Positions 1-11,770 are shown, numbered from the stretch's first letter. The stretch is DNA of 64,000 bases from Parasponia andersonii (GCA_002914805.1 JXTB01000321.1:412293-476292); one strand, 5' to 3'. Program-made: numbers and translations. Notes: generated from the sequence alone by a model not told the origin.

Positions 1-188
1 TAATTAAATGATATTTTATTCCATTCCAACTTATTTCACCCAATGTTAAGTGGAATAGAATTTTACTATATTTCATTCCAATGGAAAGACTTTTCCTATT
101 TAAATTTTCAAACCAAACAATAAAATTAGGTCATTTTGGAATTGTTTCCATTCCATTCTATTCCATTACCCCCAACTAAATATGACCT
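1..188. mobile_element. MITE end, probably cut by the window edge
   Basis: The stretch is rich in repeated TTCCATTCC/GGAATGGAA motifs, with a terminal block that read on the minus strand starts TTAGGTCATATTTAGTTGGGG and then runs into ATGGAATAGAATGGAATGG. This layout is typical of short non-autonomous DNA elements in plants. Only one end is visible, so the inverted partner and target duplication cannot be checked. Family assignment is inference. Confidence 0.35.
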
Positions 189-1350
189 AAAAGTATTTTC
201 ATATCGAATATGTTAAGTATAAATGTTTCTTTCAATAGGCAATATGTACATATTATTAAATGCAATCTTGGTCTATAAAAATATGTAAGGGATTTTTGAA
301 CGGGGAATACTTACCAATATTATGTATTTCTGGATGGTCGTACGGAAGTAATAATAATCAAAAGATCCTTTAAAAAAAATTTATGAGATTTTTTTTTCTT
401 TTGAAATTTATATTTTAGGGGTTTATTGAGCTCCTCATGTGACATATCAATGTTTTTGAATCTAACAATTATCGTCATGCCATAAAACTACTTAGATACC
501 TTATTACTTAACAAATACTAAAATATATTTTTCTCTAACAAATCCTAAACTACTTTTGCTATCAATGTCACCAACAATATTCGCCATCACCGTCATTCTC
601 GATCTCAATCCTGGTGGCATTTACACTAGACTAGGGTCGAAAAATTTCGACCGTAATTGATCTCATTATTTTGTCTCTCCTAGCTGTTTCGACTAATTTT
701 CGACCGACGACCAAAAATTTCAACAGTGGTCGAGCCACCGGTCAAAAAGTTTCAACTGGGATCAAATTGGGAATAATTTTAAAATTCCGAAACTTTCATT
801 AAATGAAAGTCTTAGTTTTATAAATCTTATAGATTGCTCCTTTTTTCATCACATGCTTTAAGTAAACATCCAAATTGATTATTTTTTTAAAAAATATTAT
901 TTCAAGGAGCAAGCTGGATGATTTAAAATTGTTCATAATGAGTAACATATTTCACTCTTTCTTTATTTTTTTCTCCTTTTGTGCTTAGAGGGAAAAAAGG
1001 AAAGAAAAGATTTAGGGAAAAAAAAAGAAAGAAAAGATTCAATCTCATATTATTTTATGCCACCCTTTTTATTATTTCTTAATTCATCCCTTGTTTACTA
1101 TGATAGGAACAATATTGATGAAATAACATAAATGAAATCTAAATAATATTAATGGTCTAGAATCTCCTTTTTCAACTAATTTTCTTTTTTCTTCACAATT
1201 AGACACCTTCAAAATAGCTGATAAATAAATCATTTCAAAAAATAATTCTTAAGTGGTCAATTTATTTTTAATTAAATAAAGCTTTTATAGTCATAGAAAA
1301 AAAATATTATAAATTCTTAATTCAAACTATTTCTCTTAACAATACCAAAC

Positions 1351-1555
1351 AATAGTTCAAGAATTCTTAACTCTCTTTTTCAGTTCTTAAGAACCGTAAA
1401 AAGTGATTCAAGAGCTCTAGCTCTCTTCACTAGTTCTTAGAAATCCTAACAAATACTTAAGTTCTAAACAATAATTCAAGAACTCTATCTCTATCTATAA
1501 TTCATAAGAATCCTATAAAATTAATTTAAGAACTCTATTTTTCTAGGAGGAATTT
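1351..1555. repeat. degenerate tandem repeat, about four units
   Basis: A unit of roughly 52-66 bp recurs from about 1351, 1404, 1470 and 1522. Each unit carries a TTCAAGAACTCTA-like block, then a CT-rich block, then AGTTCTTAAGAATCCTA-like sequence. The units differ from one another at many positions, so the array is old. No coding potential was seen. Confidence 0.5.
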
Positions 1556-1782
1556 CAAAGATTTATATTTCAATCACAAAAACTTGGTCCCCTATCTTAA
1601 TTTATAAGGTGAATTTTTGTCTAGAAAGCAAAAAGTTGAAGAAGATTAAGACAAAAGACCGAGTGATTGTCAAATAAATAGAAAAAGAAATTTCATTTGA
1701 TTTTTTTGTTGAGGGTTAATTTTAGAATAAGAAAAATTAAAAGAGATATGTTAAGATAATACTTTAAGTTTTAGAATAAACT

Positions 1783-2130
1783 CTCTAAAAAAATCTTGAG
1801 ATTTGAGTATTTTGCAATTTAAATTCTGAAATTTAGACTCTATAAACTAATACACTTCAATTAAGAATTTGTAAAAATCGATACCCTGCATTGATTTTTT
1901 GACCACTTTTAGTAACAACAAGATAATAATATTTTTCATTAAAATTATTTTAGTTCCTATTATTCTCTTTAATTTTGATGGAATTATTTTTTTTAGCTTT
2001 TAAAGTTATTCAAAAAATCAATCCGAGGTGTTAATTTTCAGAACTTCTTAATTTCAGGATATTATTTTGCAGAGTCCATATTTTAAGATTTAAATTACAA
2101 AATGTTCAAACCTTAGGATATTTTTTTATA
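1783..2130. mobile_element. foldback MITE with about 110-bp inverted arms
   Basis: The left arm (about 1783-1905) and the reverse complement of the right arm (about 2010-2130) align over nearly their whole length, with shared blocks such as TTTGCAATTTAAATTCT, GACTCTATAAA and TTGATTTTTTGA. The unpaired centre is about 100 bp. A single arm of the same family appears again near 63196-63350. There is no coding capacity; it is a non-autonomous DNA element. The superfamily is unknown because no clear target duplication was found. Confidence 0.6.
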
Positions 2131-2476
2131 GTTCACCATAAGCTTTAAATTTTAAAAATGAGTCTATTTAGAAGAGAGGTGGAAAGAGAAAAAAGAATGG
2201 TAGAAATAGAGCCACCTTTAATTTGGGCATTTATAATCAAACTAATACGTAAGACACATACTATAATTCTTCGTGAGACGAAGGACACCCACAAAAGAAA
2301 ATATACTTTCCAATATGGGAGGGAACCTTTGGCTTTGGCTTATAGAGAAGTGATACATAACACAAAATATACTGATCTTACGTTTAACATTTTTATTTGT
2401 ATAGGATGTTAATTGCTATAAATACTTTTCATGTTTTTTAATTATGAGAGGATTGTGAGTTCCCAAGACTAAAACT

Positions 2477-2481
<5 letters not shown>

Positions 2482-2508
<27 letters not shown>

Positions 2509-2674
2509 GATTTTCAATCCAATATGTACTTTTTTTAGCTATTGGATCATTGATCTGATGTGTGGTGAATTTTTATTGAGTAAAATAATACTTATAAATA
2601 GGTAAAAAAAAATACCTACTAGATTGGTGCCCTATATGATTCCTAGTCCAATATGGTGCCCTATATATATATAT
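2482..2674. mobile_element. TA-microsatellite-nested MITE, copy A (short)
   Basis: A TA run (2482-2508) leads into CAATCCAATATGTACTTTTTT, and the unit closes with AATACCTACTAGATTGGTGCC followed by a second TA run (2661-2674). The inverted ends (read inwards, CCAATC-AGTAGGTATTTTT) are shared with copies at 18885-19181 and 32090-32368. This copy is internally shortened and has a partial repeat of its right end near 2630-2660. MITEs bounded by TA microsatellites are known in rice as the Micron type; membership here is inference. Confidence 0.6.
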
Positions 2675-4780
2675 TTAGGTAGCTTATCTAATACATTTAA
2701 GGTGTAACCATACGAACACCACAATCAATAAAAGTCAAATCAAACACCAACTAAAAATTTTATCTATGGGTCTCACACCTAATAAATTTTTTTTTACCAA
2801 TTTATATAGTGAAAAATAATGATATAAGGAAATAGTTTGAAAATGAATGAGAAAGAATCCAAACTTAGCTTCTTAATTGAACTAAGCATGTGAGTTACTG
2901 GCAAAATTTTTGTTAACCATGTAAACATATGAATAATCGAAAAAAGGGAAACAACTACCTTATTCTCTTTCCACGATTTATTGCGGATTAGCGAATATGG
3001 TCTTTGTGTGTGGTGACATAAGCACCATAAATATACTTTTAACATTTTTTTAAAGAATTAATGACATAAATGGCCACTAAATTTTCCAACGTTTTACAAT
3101 TTGATCCTGAAACTCTAATTTTGGCAATTAAGCTGTCAAAGTTTCCTATTCCAAACAACTTGGTTCTTAAATTTCTAAATTGTAACTTGTTATTCAAATT
3201 TTGACAAAAAATACATGTGAAGAGTAGCATCTGAAAGTGTATCTGAGGGAAAATAAATTAAACAAAAGTATTTTTTTTTAAAAAAAATTTGAGTTGCAAA
3301 TTTGGATAAATATTTATTCCTATGTATACTCAACATTCTCAAATTACCATTCAAATATACTTTCAAATGCTATCACATCCTCCTTATGTATGTTTTCTTT
3401 CAAATATTTAACAGTATTGCAATTAGAAAAATTTAGGACCAAATTACAACAAGAGTTAATCACGTAAAAATACCCTCATTTTTAACCTTTTTTTTTTTGG
3501 CAAAAATACCATATCTTTTGAACTTTTGCAAATTAATAATCTCACTTTTGAAATTCTGTAAATTAATACTCTTACATTTACGATTTTTGCAAATTAATAT
3601 TCTCACTTTTGAATAATACAAATTAATACCTTGACATTTACAATTTCTGCAAATTAATATCCCTAGCTTTTATTTTCTTTGTATATTTATATGAGTAAAT
3701 TAAAATATGTAAACACCTCATATTAATTTATTAAAAATATTTAGACATTAGTATATTATCAAAAATTGTTTTATAACTATATTTTTTTAGTTAATTGCTA
3801 AAAAAACACAATTTTTTTTTTTACCTTTCATGTATCTTTTTTTTAATAATTAACTATTTTTACCTCTGTTCTAATTTTTTACTTTTCTTTTTAGATGAAA
3901 GTGAAATAAACGAACTAAAAATATTTTCATAAATTTCATTATTGTTTTAATTAAGTTGATAATGGCTACTACTATCTTTTTATTATTAAAATCAACTAAT
4001 TGGGCATTAAGGTTATAAATGTATAAGAATTTTAAATATTAGGGGTATTAATTTACAAGAATTTTAATTATTAAGTATTAATTTGTAGAATTCAAAAATA
4101 ATAGTATTATTTTGTAAAAATTCAAAAATTAAGTTATTATTTTTAAAAAATTTAAAAATAAAAATATTATTTTACAAACATTCAATTGACATAAAAATTA
4201 AAAATTAAGATATTTTAATATTATTATCTCTTACAACGAATCGAAAACTTTAAAAGTTAAAGTATTTTAATATTATTATCTCTTACAACAAATGGGAAAC
4301 TTTAGAGTTTAGACTAGAATTAGAAGTTGGGAACCAAATAGTCTCTAGAAGGATAGATAGGACCATTTGTAAAGAAATTTTTTCTTTGTTTACTCTTTTT
4401 GAAGCACCGGTCTACCCGATGGGGGAGCTACCAAAGGTATTATTATTATGTCTATATTTTTTTTTTCCCTCTAAATTAAAATAAATAAAATAATAAAGTT
4501 GGAAATGTACGTTGGATGATGTATTGGAAGATCATCGAAGATTACTCGAAGTTGATCGCGTGTTAAACAGGACAATATCCAATCATTTGCTGTAGATTTC
4601 CCCGTATAATTATAACCGTGTTACTTCGCCACGTGTCTCTCCCACTATGAGGATTTAGACCTTATATTTAAATTCCAAAAAAAAATGAAAAAAGAAAGAA
4701 GCATTTATTGGAATCTCAAAACTCAAATTACACCGGTGAGTCAAAAAGGACAGAAAATAACAGAAATACCTACTAAGTCC
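2675..4780. other. AT-rich intergenic DNA before the RING gene
   Basis: Outside the foldback-like block this stretch shows no open frame with plant exon features and no splice-bounded coding sequence. About 3050-3230 resembles decayed repeat sequence, but I cannot name a family. The last 150 bases become CT-rich and probably belong to the promoter and leader of the RING gene. A weak TATA-like TTATATTTAAAT lies near 4662. Confidence 0.4.
3490..4310. mobile_element. foldback-like element with repeated arms
   Basis: Between about 3490 and 3670 a block of the type TTCTGTAAATTAATACTC recurs several times with a period near 30 or 60 bp. Its reverse complement recurs between about 4030 and 4180, so the arms could pair around a loop of roughly 350 bp. 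A direct duplication of about 48 bp (TATTTTAATATTATTATCTC core) follows at 4202-4306. No protein is encoded. The boundaries are approximate and the foldback reading is inference. Confidence 0.4.
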
Positions 4781-5003
4781 CTCTCTCGCCCTCCTGCCTC
4801 CCTCATCTACCATTCTTTCTATTTCTAAATTCTATTTCTACTCTTCAATCAAATTTTCCCAAGTGAAACATATAAACCATTTCTTTTTCTCTCACTTTCT
4901 CGCCATCCAAACACTCCCAAAACCCTCTAAAATCCGCCTCTTTTGTTTCTTTTTCTTTTTCTTTTTTTTTTTTTTCAAAAATTACTTTCTCTTCCCGCCA
5001 TTG
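4780..5003 (+). promoter_or_regulatory. pyrimidine-rich 5' leader of the RING gene
   Basis: The bases before the start codon are strongly CT-rich (TCCCTCTCTCGCCCTCCTGCC near 4780) and include a T-tract at about 4958-4975. CT-rich leaders are usual near plant transcription starts. The exact start of transcription cannot be fixed from sequence. Confidence 0.4.
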
Positions 5004-8000
5004 ATGTCGACAGAACCCTCGGGTGTGTCCCACGCCCCGCTGCTCAGGCCGCGGCACGGCGGCGAAGACGACGGGAATTTCGAGCCCATGGCCTCGGCGG
5101 CGGCTCGGCCGGCCACGCTGGCGATGCTGCTGGGGAGGGCGACGGGGCGGCGGGGGGCGTCGATGCTGGTGAGGGAGACGGCGGCGCGGCAGCTGGAGGA
5201 GCGGCGCGCCGACTGGGGGTACTCGAAGCCGGTGGTGGCTCTGGACGTGATGTGGAACACGGCCTTCGTGGTGGTATCGGTGGTCATGCTCATCGTCGCG
5301 GCATCTGAGACCCCCAACACGCCGATCCGCCTCTGGATTTGTGGCTACGCTCTCCAGTGCGTCGTCCATGTCGTTCTGGTGGGCTTCGAGTACCGGAGGA
5401 GGAATGTTAGGCGGCGCAGGAACCAGGAATCGGCGCAGGAGGCTGCCGATATTGCCGCCGGGAACGAAACCGATGACGACGACGAGTACGGCGAGAGGAG
5501 TCCGGGTCGCTCCAGGTGTGACTTCTTTACGGTTGGAATAGAAATGAAACTTTGTAGTAGGAAATTGGATTTGACAAATTTAGGCTCACAACAGTTCTAG
5601 TGTTTGTTAGCTTTATAAGGGTCTTAGAAATTTCACTGATCACTAGAGAAAGGGAAGCCCAATAAGAGAAGACTATAGCTTATTTATAATGGTCCCTTAT
5701 TTAACATCTGCCTATATAAGTTTTTCAAGACCATATTCAACTGGGTTTATGCGTTTATGGTCAGAACCTTCATAAACCGAAAAGGGAGGAAGAGGAAGTT
5801 GATTGGCTGAATAAATGTTTCTTTAGCTCAGGTTATGCGAGTTCTTCTCATTATTATCGATAGGTTTCCTACTAGTCCCTACTCACCATGGACATAGGTG
5901 GTCAACGACGCTACAAAACCCTGAAATACCTTTTGTAAACACATAAATATTCTCATGGAAATGACCCAGTTTAGTCACTTTTCCTGACATGCTAAAGATG
6001 TATTTATCTGATTCTAATGCTGGCAGTTAGCTGAAAGAGTTGGTAATTTCAATGATGGTGACGATGGTTTTCACCTGAACTGGAAATGGTGCTGGAATTG
6101 ATTGTACCTTGAGTCTGACAATACTATGGAAATGTTTGGAGTCAGTGTTTGGGCTTCGTGAGAAATGTTATTGATTTGCGGAGTGATGCTGTAGTTGAAA
6201 AGGTTTCTACTTCAAATAATTCTTAGAGAAATGGTATTTTTAGCTGAGTAGTAAGGTTGCTACCCTAAATCCCACAGGGTGCATCTGGATGCTCCTGCAA
6301 TTTTTTCTACCTTTCTTGAAGTACTAGGTATAAGTCAGAGAACCAAAAATAATTATATGGTTATTGGAAATTAAAAAAATAAAAACCCTCCAATGGAGGA
6401 GGCATAGATTATGAAGAAAATTATGTGCCTGAAACTCTATATGTATTAATTGCACCTTTCATATTGCTCCATTGAGCAAGTACATGAGATAACACGGCAT
6501 CAGTCCTCTGCTGCAATAGCCAAAGAAAATCTGATCACATAGCCAGTAGTGATAGCCCTGCTGAGAATAGAAATTGGAAATCCTTACTGGAATCGGTGTT
6601 TTTGACTTTAATAATCTAATTGGTGTTCGATTCTTCTTCCCCTTGATAAGATGTGGTATTTTAATTTTTGGGCAATTTGGTTAGAGAGGAATAAGAGAAT
6701 CTTTGAAGACACCAAATTTGACATTTAATTTATGTGGGATAAATCTAGGTTGCTGTTTGTAATGTTTTCAGACTTATTTAAGAGATTAAGAGGCTGTTTC
6801 ATACATTTAAGCTTGTTTTGTAGTTGTGATGGATTTGTTGTCCATATCTTTCTATTTTGAAATTTCTATTCTTCACTAATAGAGGTTCTTGTTTCTTATA
6901 GAAATGAAAAAAGAAATCGTATCAGTTATGTTTGATCTTGTTTTTCCAATCCCTTCCTATATTCATTTCTTGTTTTTGGCCACTTTGAAATGACTTTGGA
7001 AGCTTTACAAATTTTCTGACTGGTTTTATTATGGATGGTTTAGTTTCACGAAGCGTTGTGAATCAGTGAATACAGTGGCGTCATTTCTCTGGTGGGTAGT
7101 TGGCTTTTATTGGGTAGTTTCTGGCGGTGATGTCCTTCTGCAAAATGCCCCTAGATTGTACTGGTATTGCTTAGACCAATCTTTTTTCTTTTGTTATCAT
7201 TATTGTTATTTTATCTCCTTTTGTTTTTTTAAGCAATATCCTTCTATTCAAATGTATGTGCATGCGCAAGAGGTACTTTTTTTTCGCCTTTTTCCTCATA
7301 AATTTTCACCTTCGTGAAAGACAAGGGACGTATGACTTATAGCATTGTCTTTGAGTGAAATTTGCATTTTAAGTATCATTTCATATTTACTCAAGATTTA
7401 ACATGAGCATTGGTTCCTTGTGCATGTACTTATCTCTAATTTTTTGAAAATAAGTTAGGACCTCACTCTATTTTTCCATAGGCCATCCATTAAACTTAAG
7501 TTTATTGAAATACATAGTAAATTCTCCTCTTTACTTTGTCAATCGACCCGTAATCCTCTGAGACGTCTCATAAATATATTCTATACTTATGATGTAAATG
7601 TACGTATGGTTGTTTTTGCATGGTGCATCAAAATTTCTGCAGGATTCTGATTCTGAAATTGTGCAGGTTGGCCGTGGTTTTTCTGGCATTTGATGTCTTC
7701 TTTGCCATCTTTTGTGTTGTTTTGGCATGTTTGATTGGAATCGCCCTCTGTTGCTGTTTGCCATGCATTATTGCAATTCTTTATGCTGTTGCAGGCCAGG
7801 TATGATGCATGTTGAAATTATGACTGAACTAAGTCCAAATGTAAGATTGTTCCCCTGTAACTCTTGTTGTTCCTTGTGCCTAAGTAGGAAGGTGCATCAG
7901 AAGCAGACCTCAGTATTCTTCCAAAATACATGTTTCGAATATCAAGTGATGAGGAAAAGCCTAAGGTGGGAGCAGGGAGAATGGTTCCTTTAGAAACAAA

Positions 8001-8619
8001 CAGTGGATACTTAGCAACTGAACGTATTCTTTTACCTGAGGATGCGGTAGGTTTATGTTTCATCAATACTAGCTACTCTTTTTACATACCCATTAAGTTT
8101 TATAACCTTTAGTTTTTTATTAAAATTGAAAATCTACATATTTTTCATTTATATTTTCTTTTCGGAGGAAAAAAAAAATAATGGAGGAAGCACATATTGC
8201 TTTTTAAATAAAGTGCCCTCCCTCCAGGTTCTGTGTGAAAACTTGATACTTAGCATTGGGTCGTTCTGTGACAGCTTAGCTTTGCGTTCAATATGTTGTT
8301 TTCAGGGTAATGAAAACTAGAATGTCAATAGAAGAGTAAGAGATTTCTTACAGGCCAATTCTTTTTAGAAACCAATGGTCTACGGTATTTTTTTTTTCTT
8401 TTTTCCGAAGTATATTTCTTTCCCTTAAGTTATTGAAATTTGGATTTTAATTTCTAGGAGTGCTGTATATGTCTCAGCTCGTATGAGGATGGAGAAGATC
8501 TCCATGCTCTCCCCTGCAACCATCATTTTCATTCTACTTGTATTGTGAAATGGCTTAAGATGAATGCGACATGTCCACTCTGCAAGTACAACATTCTTAA
8601 AGGAAGTGAACAGGTATAG
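5004..8619 (+). CDS. membrane RING-H2 E3 ubiquitin-protein ligase
   Basis: Resembles Arabidopsis At1g12760/At4g11680-type ligases. These pass ubiquitin from an E2 to targets, anchored in an endomembrane. Exons: 5004-5515, 7044-7163, 7667-7799, 7888-8046, 8458-8619; all junctions are GT-AG and frame-true, giving 361 aa. Hydrophobic segments lie near residues 78-100, 107-127, 181-200, 210-233 and 234-254. An acidic stretch (about 155-161) follows an Arg-rich patch (131-139). The RING finger is C310-x2-C313-x14-C328-x-H330-x2-H333-x2-C336-x10-C347-x2-C350, with all eight zinc ligands present. The ATG is the first in frame after a CT- and T-rich leader. Exon 1 is far richer in GC than the rest of the gene, which is common in first exons. 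Targets cannot be told from sequence. Confidence 0.9.
6640..6905 (+). mobile_element. LINE 3'-end fragment in RING intron 1
   Basis: On the plus strand the frame from about 6650 reads a tryptophan-rich tail with [12 protein letters not shown]. This is the conserved C-terminal signature of plant non-LTR retrotransposon reverse transcriptase ORFs (compare WLERNRKIF in the SRP68 intron fragment at 37655-38170). It is followed by a stop and a tail ending in an A-rich stretch near 6900. Only the 3' end is present, a common result of truncated reverse transcription. It sits wholly inside the 1528-bp first intron (5516-7043). Confidence 0.55.
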
Positions 8620-9230
8620 AAGGAATAATGGTGATCTGCCGATAGCTGATATCGTCTGCCAACAGTTTGTCATGTACATAAATTGTCAAGGCCTAAAAGA
8701 GCAAAGCATAGTTACTGTTTTGAGTCAAACATAATTTAGTCAACTGAGCCTCATATTGTCTGTTTTCGGCGATTTGAAGATCTTTAGTGCTTGCTTCTGT
8801 ATATGTTGTTTCACGATTGTGCAAAACTGCAGCAATCACTTTGCAGGATCCAAAACTATGTTTTTTTCTTGTGTAGACAGGAAATGATTGTTTGCAATAA
8901 TAGCATTATTATTGAATTCTCATGGTGTTAACTTGAGGCTGCTAGTGCCTCTGTTCTGGATTGTAGGTATTGATGACATGAACCTTTCGACTTTTATTTT
9001 TAGCCCACTTCTGGTTCTTGATCACAATACACCATACTCAATTACATCACTTTTGATGGTTGGGGAAGTAATAATAGAGTTTTTATATAGTTTCGGGTTT
9101 TCAAAAAGATATATTCAGGTTGCTAATTCATTCGTTTAATTGAGTTGAAACAACATCAGGACGAAAATAAACTTCTTTTTGTCTAACTGTTTGGATTGTG
9201 AATGTTGGAGAAGCGAGTTCCATAGAATTT
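8620..9230. other. 3' UTR and flank of the RING gene
   Basis: After the stop codon the sequence turns AT-rich, with no exon-like frames. It probably holds the 3' UTR. I do not see a clean AATAAA near the stop, so the polyadenylation site is not assigned. Confidence 0.3.
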
Positions 9231-9252
9231 CTCTCTCTCTCTCTCTCTCTCT
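9228..9252. repeat. CT microsatellite
   Basis: About twelve CT dinucleotides in a row. It marks the left edge of the upstream copy of the local duplication (9252-9480). Confidence 0.8.
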
Positions 9253-9480
9253 GTATGTTTTTGCCTTTGATAGTTTGGACAGTTGGCTTGTTGCCGGTTC
9301 ATCCGATTTAGACTGACACGGAACATCACCCAGTAAAAAGCTGTCTATTCTTTTATGCCCAAATGGAATGGATTGGATAAGTCTACGAGTGAAAACCAAC
9401 AAAATCCTGGCCAGCAGCCAAGACAACCTATTTCAAAATTTACCAATTTTAAAGAGAAGAATCCCAAATAGTGGAACTTT
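9252..9480 (+). repeat. local duplication, copy 1
   Basis: This stretch of about 225 bp recurs at 10734-10950 in the same orientation. Shared blocks include AAGCTGTCTATTCTTTTATG, GGATTGGATAAGTCTACG and TTTACCAATTT. The copies differ by substitutions and small indels. No coding potential was seen. Confidence 0.65.
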
Positions 9481-9984
9481 TTCAAAAGGAAAAAGTCCGA
9501 GATAGTGGAACGTATTGTTAAAATCTTAAAAAAGTATATTGTGATAGGATTAACTTTAGGAAACTAATTCTTTTTTTTTTTTTTTTTAAAAAAACTTTTG
9601 GAAACGAATTTCAAAGTCCATCAATCAATCCTCGAAACTTATGTTTCTTTTTCAGAGTAAAAACAAGTCATTATCTAGACAACTTAGAAATAGAAATAAA
9701 TAGGTTCCATGATGAAAAATGTCAGTGAATGTCAATGGCCTTATTGATGTCAATATCTTATTTATGACACTATTAATATTACTAAGAAATTATAAAAATT
9801 TATATTAAGCAACATACTTTTTTTTTCAAAATATACTAAAACAATTGAATCCGCGTAATTTATACTAATTTATCTCCAAGAAAGTAATATAAAAATTAAA
9901 TAAAAATGTGTTTGATTTTATAGATTAATTATAAAGGGGTTTCTAACAATTCTACCCAGAAAAAACAAGAAATAATTATAAAAA

Positions 9985-10508
9985 TACGGCGAGTTTGAAT
10001 CTTCTTTTTTCTCCAATTTTTCTATTATTAATTTAGAAAAATATCACTTTTTGAAAAAAAGTTTTAGAAAAATACTATTTCTAAAAGATAATGCTATGTG
10101 TATCAAAATTTTTACCAAATTTTTAATACCAAGACATGTAGCATATGAGTTGATAATATTTAATTGGCAAATATGATTAACTTATTTGTGATAAGTTTTA
10201 TTACATTAATTAAATAGTAACAACTCAAATGCCACATGTGTTAGTATTGAAAATTTAGTACAAATTTTGGTACACCTAGCATTATTCTTTCTAAAATGGT
10301 TACTAGTTACTAGTGTCTAAAAACTAGTTACTAGTTATCAGTAATAAATACATTTGGTTACTAGTTACTAGTGTTCGAAAACTAGTTACTGGTTACTAGT
10401 TATTATTTTAGAAAATGATATTTTTCTAAAAAATATTTTTGAAAATTATATTTTTTTGAAAAATGCGGTACCGATACCGGATCTAGAAAAAACTGAGCTC
10501 ACCGTATA
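9985..10508 (+). repeat. dispersed repeat with ACTAGTTACTAG satellite core, copy 1
   Basis: The core (about 10297-10407) is built of imperfect TTACTAGTTACTAGT units. It is flanked by blocks rich in AGAAAAATATCA, and one end reads TCTAGAAAAAACTGAGCTCA. The same layout in reverse is found at 32760-33085. A separate Mutator-type MITE (10087-10287) is inserted in it. No coding sequence is visible. Confidence 0.55.
10087..10287. mobile_element. 201-bp Mutator-type MITE with 9-bp target duplication
   Basis: The ends are inverted repeats of about 65 bp: the left begins GATAATGCTATGTGTATCAA and the reverse complement of the right begins GAATAATGCTAGGTGTACCA. The nine bases TTTCTAAAA lie directly on both sides (10078-10086 and 10288-10296). 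A 9-bp duplication with long inverted ends fits a non-autonomous Mutator-like element. It contains no gene. It sits inside another dispersed repeat, so it is the younger of the two. Confidence 0.8.
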
Positions 10509-10733
10509 TGTCCAATTCAAATGTTGTACAAGGCTTAATTTTCACATTATAACATTAGAATGTGTTTTGACGTTTGAGATTAATTCCAAAATTAGAATGT
10601 ATATGTTGTGCATCACATTATTTTGTTGAAATTAAGACTAATTTTATATTACAATAGAAAAAAAAATTAATACTATAAAGAGTTCTTAGGAGATCGAAAA
10701 CTAAAAGAGGAGAGCCCTGTAATTTGATTCTCT

Positions 10734-10950
10734 TTCTGTTTTTGGCATTGATAGTTTGAGCAGGTGGTTTGTTGCCAGTTCATCTGATTTAGACTAACAT
10801 GAAAAATCAACATATAAAGCTGTCTATTCTTTTATGCCCAATGTAATAGATTGGATAAGTCTACGGACTACGAGTGAATGCCAATAGAATTCTGGCCAGC
10901 AACCTGTCTCAAAATTTACCAATTTAAAGAGAAGAATCCTAAATATTATG
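10734..10950 (+). repeat. local duplication, copy 2
   Basis: Second copy of the segment at 9252-9480, with the same block order and small indels. The two copies bracket the interrupted repeat at 9985-10508. The duplication could have arisen by unequal exchange or by a two-copy dispersed repeat; the flanking context does not decide. Confidence 0.65.
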
Positions 10951-11770
10951 TTAGTGTAAACGATTTAGACATGTGGTCGACTGAACTATAAAGATAACAC
11001 TAAGTTTAACATGAGAAACAATACATATTACACAGGGACCCGGAATGCAACAATCAAATTTGGCCAGGGAGGATAACCCAATGCGAGCATGGGGGCCAGA
11101 TCTATCAATCTAGGTGGGGTCAGTGTCACAGGCTAATTGTCTATTTCAAGAAACTAATAAGTGTCAAACTAGGGAGAAAGATAACAAAGGCATTTTTAAT
11201 CAAGATTGCAAAAAAGAATGGAATCTAATACTGATGATGATGACTGAGGATGGCAGTGGTTAGAAATTAGAACTTAGAAGAAGTCTAGAGAGGAAGGGAA
11301 GACCAAAAGATAAGAACAACAAATACACAGACTTCCAAACTTCCAATAAAGAACTAAGCTAGGATTTGGCCAACTCATCATACAGTCAATATCTTAGTCT
11401 GATACTCGAACGAGTCAGTAAGTTTGACTATTGTTTTGCTTTATATAAAATCGAACTTGGGAACTCTTTGCTAGTTTGCGTGGTTGCTTCCCTTTATATT
11501 TTGAAATGTTTCACTTGGCAGGAACAGTTTCATCTTCATCCGCAATTTTACATAGCACCAACCATTCATCACCAGCATTTCAGTCCTCTTTAAGGATTTA
11601 TCACAGCTTATCACTATAGTGGCAACTGGCAAACCAACGTGAAGCCCAGATACTTAATTGCTAGAGAAGATGTTTTTGCTCAAGGGAAAAAAGAGAGAAG
11701 AAACGGGTGTAAAACCTATATACTTCAAAGCTGCAGTTTTTCACATTGCAATCATGAGAAGGCTCTAGCC
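10951..11770. other. intergenic stretch left of the nested LTR elements
   Basis: No exon-like frames, no recognisable repeat ends and no RNA gene were seen. A 75-codon frame at 11366-11593 has no features of a real plant gene and was not called. Confidence 0.3.

Noticed and set aside
2158-2412. 84-codon open frame
   Set aside because: No family resemblance, no splice context and AT-rich surroundings between MITEs.
4863-5003. Longer N-terminus for the RING protein in the same frame
   Set aside because: It would start at a GTG and translate a CT- and T-rich leader into a poly-Phe tract; the ATG at 5004 gives the family's normal N-terminus.
4845-5369. Long minus-strand and alternative plus-strand frames across RING exon 1
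   Set aside because: They are by-products of the GC-rich exon; composition is Arg/His/Pro-rich without domain features.
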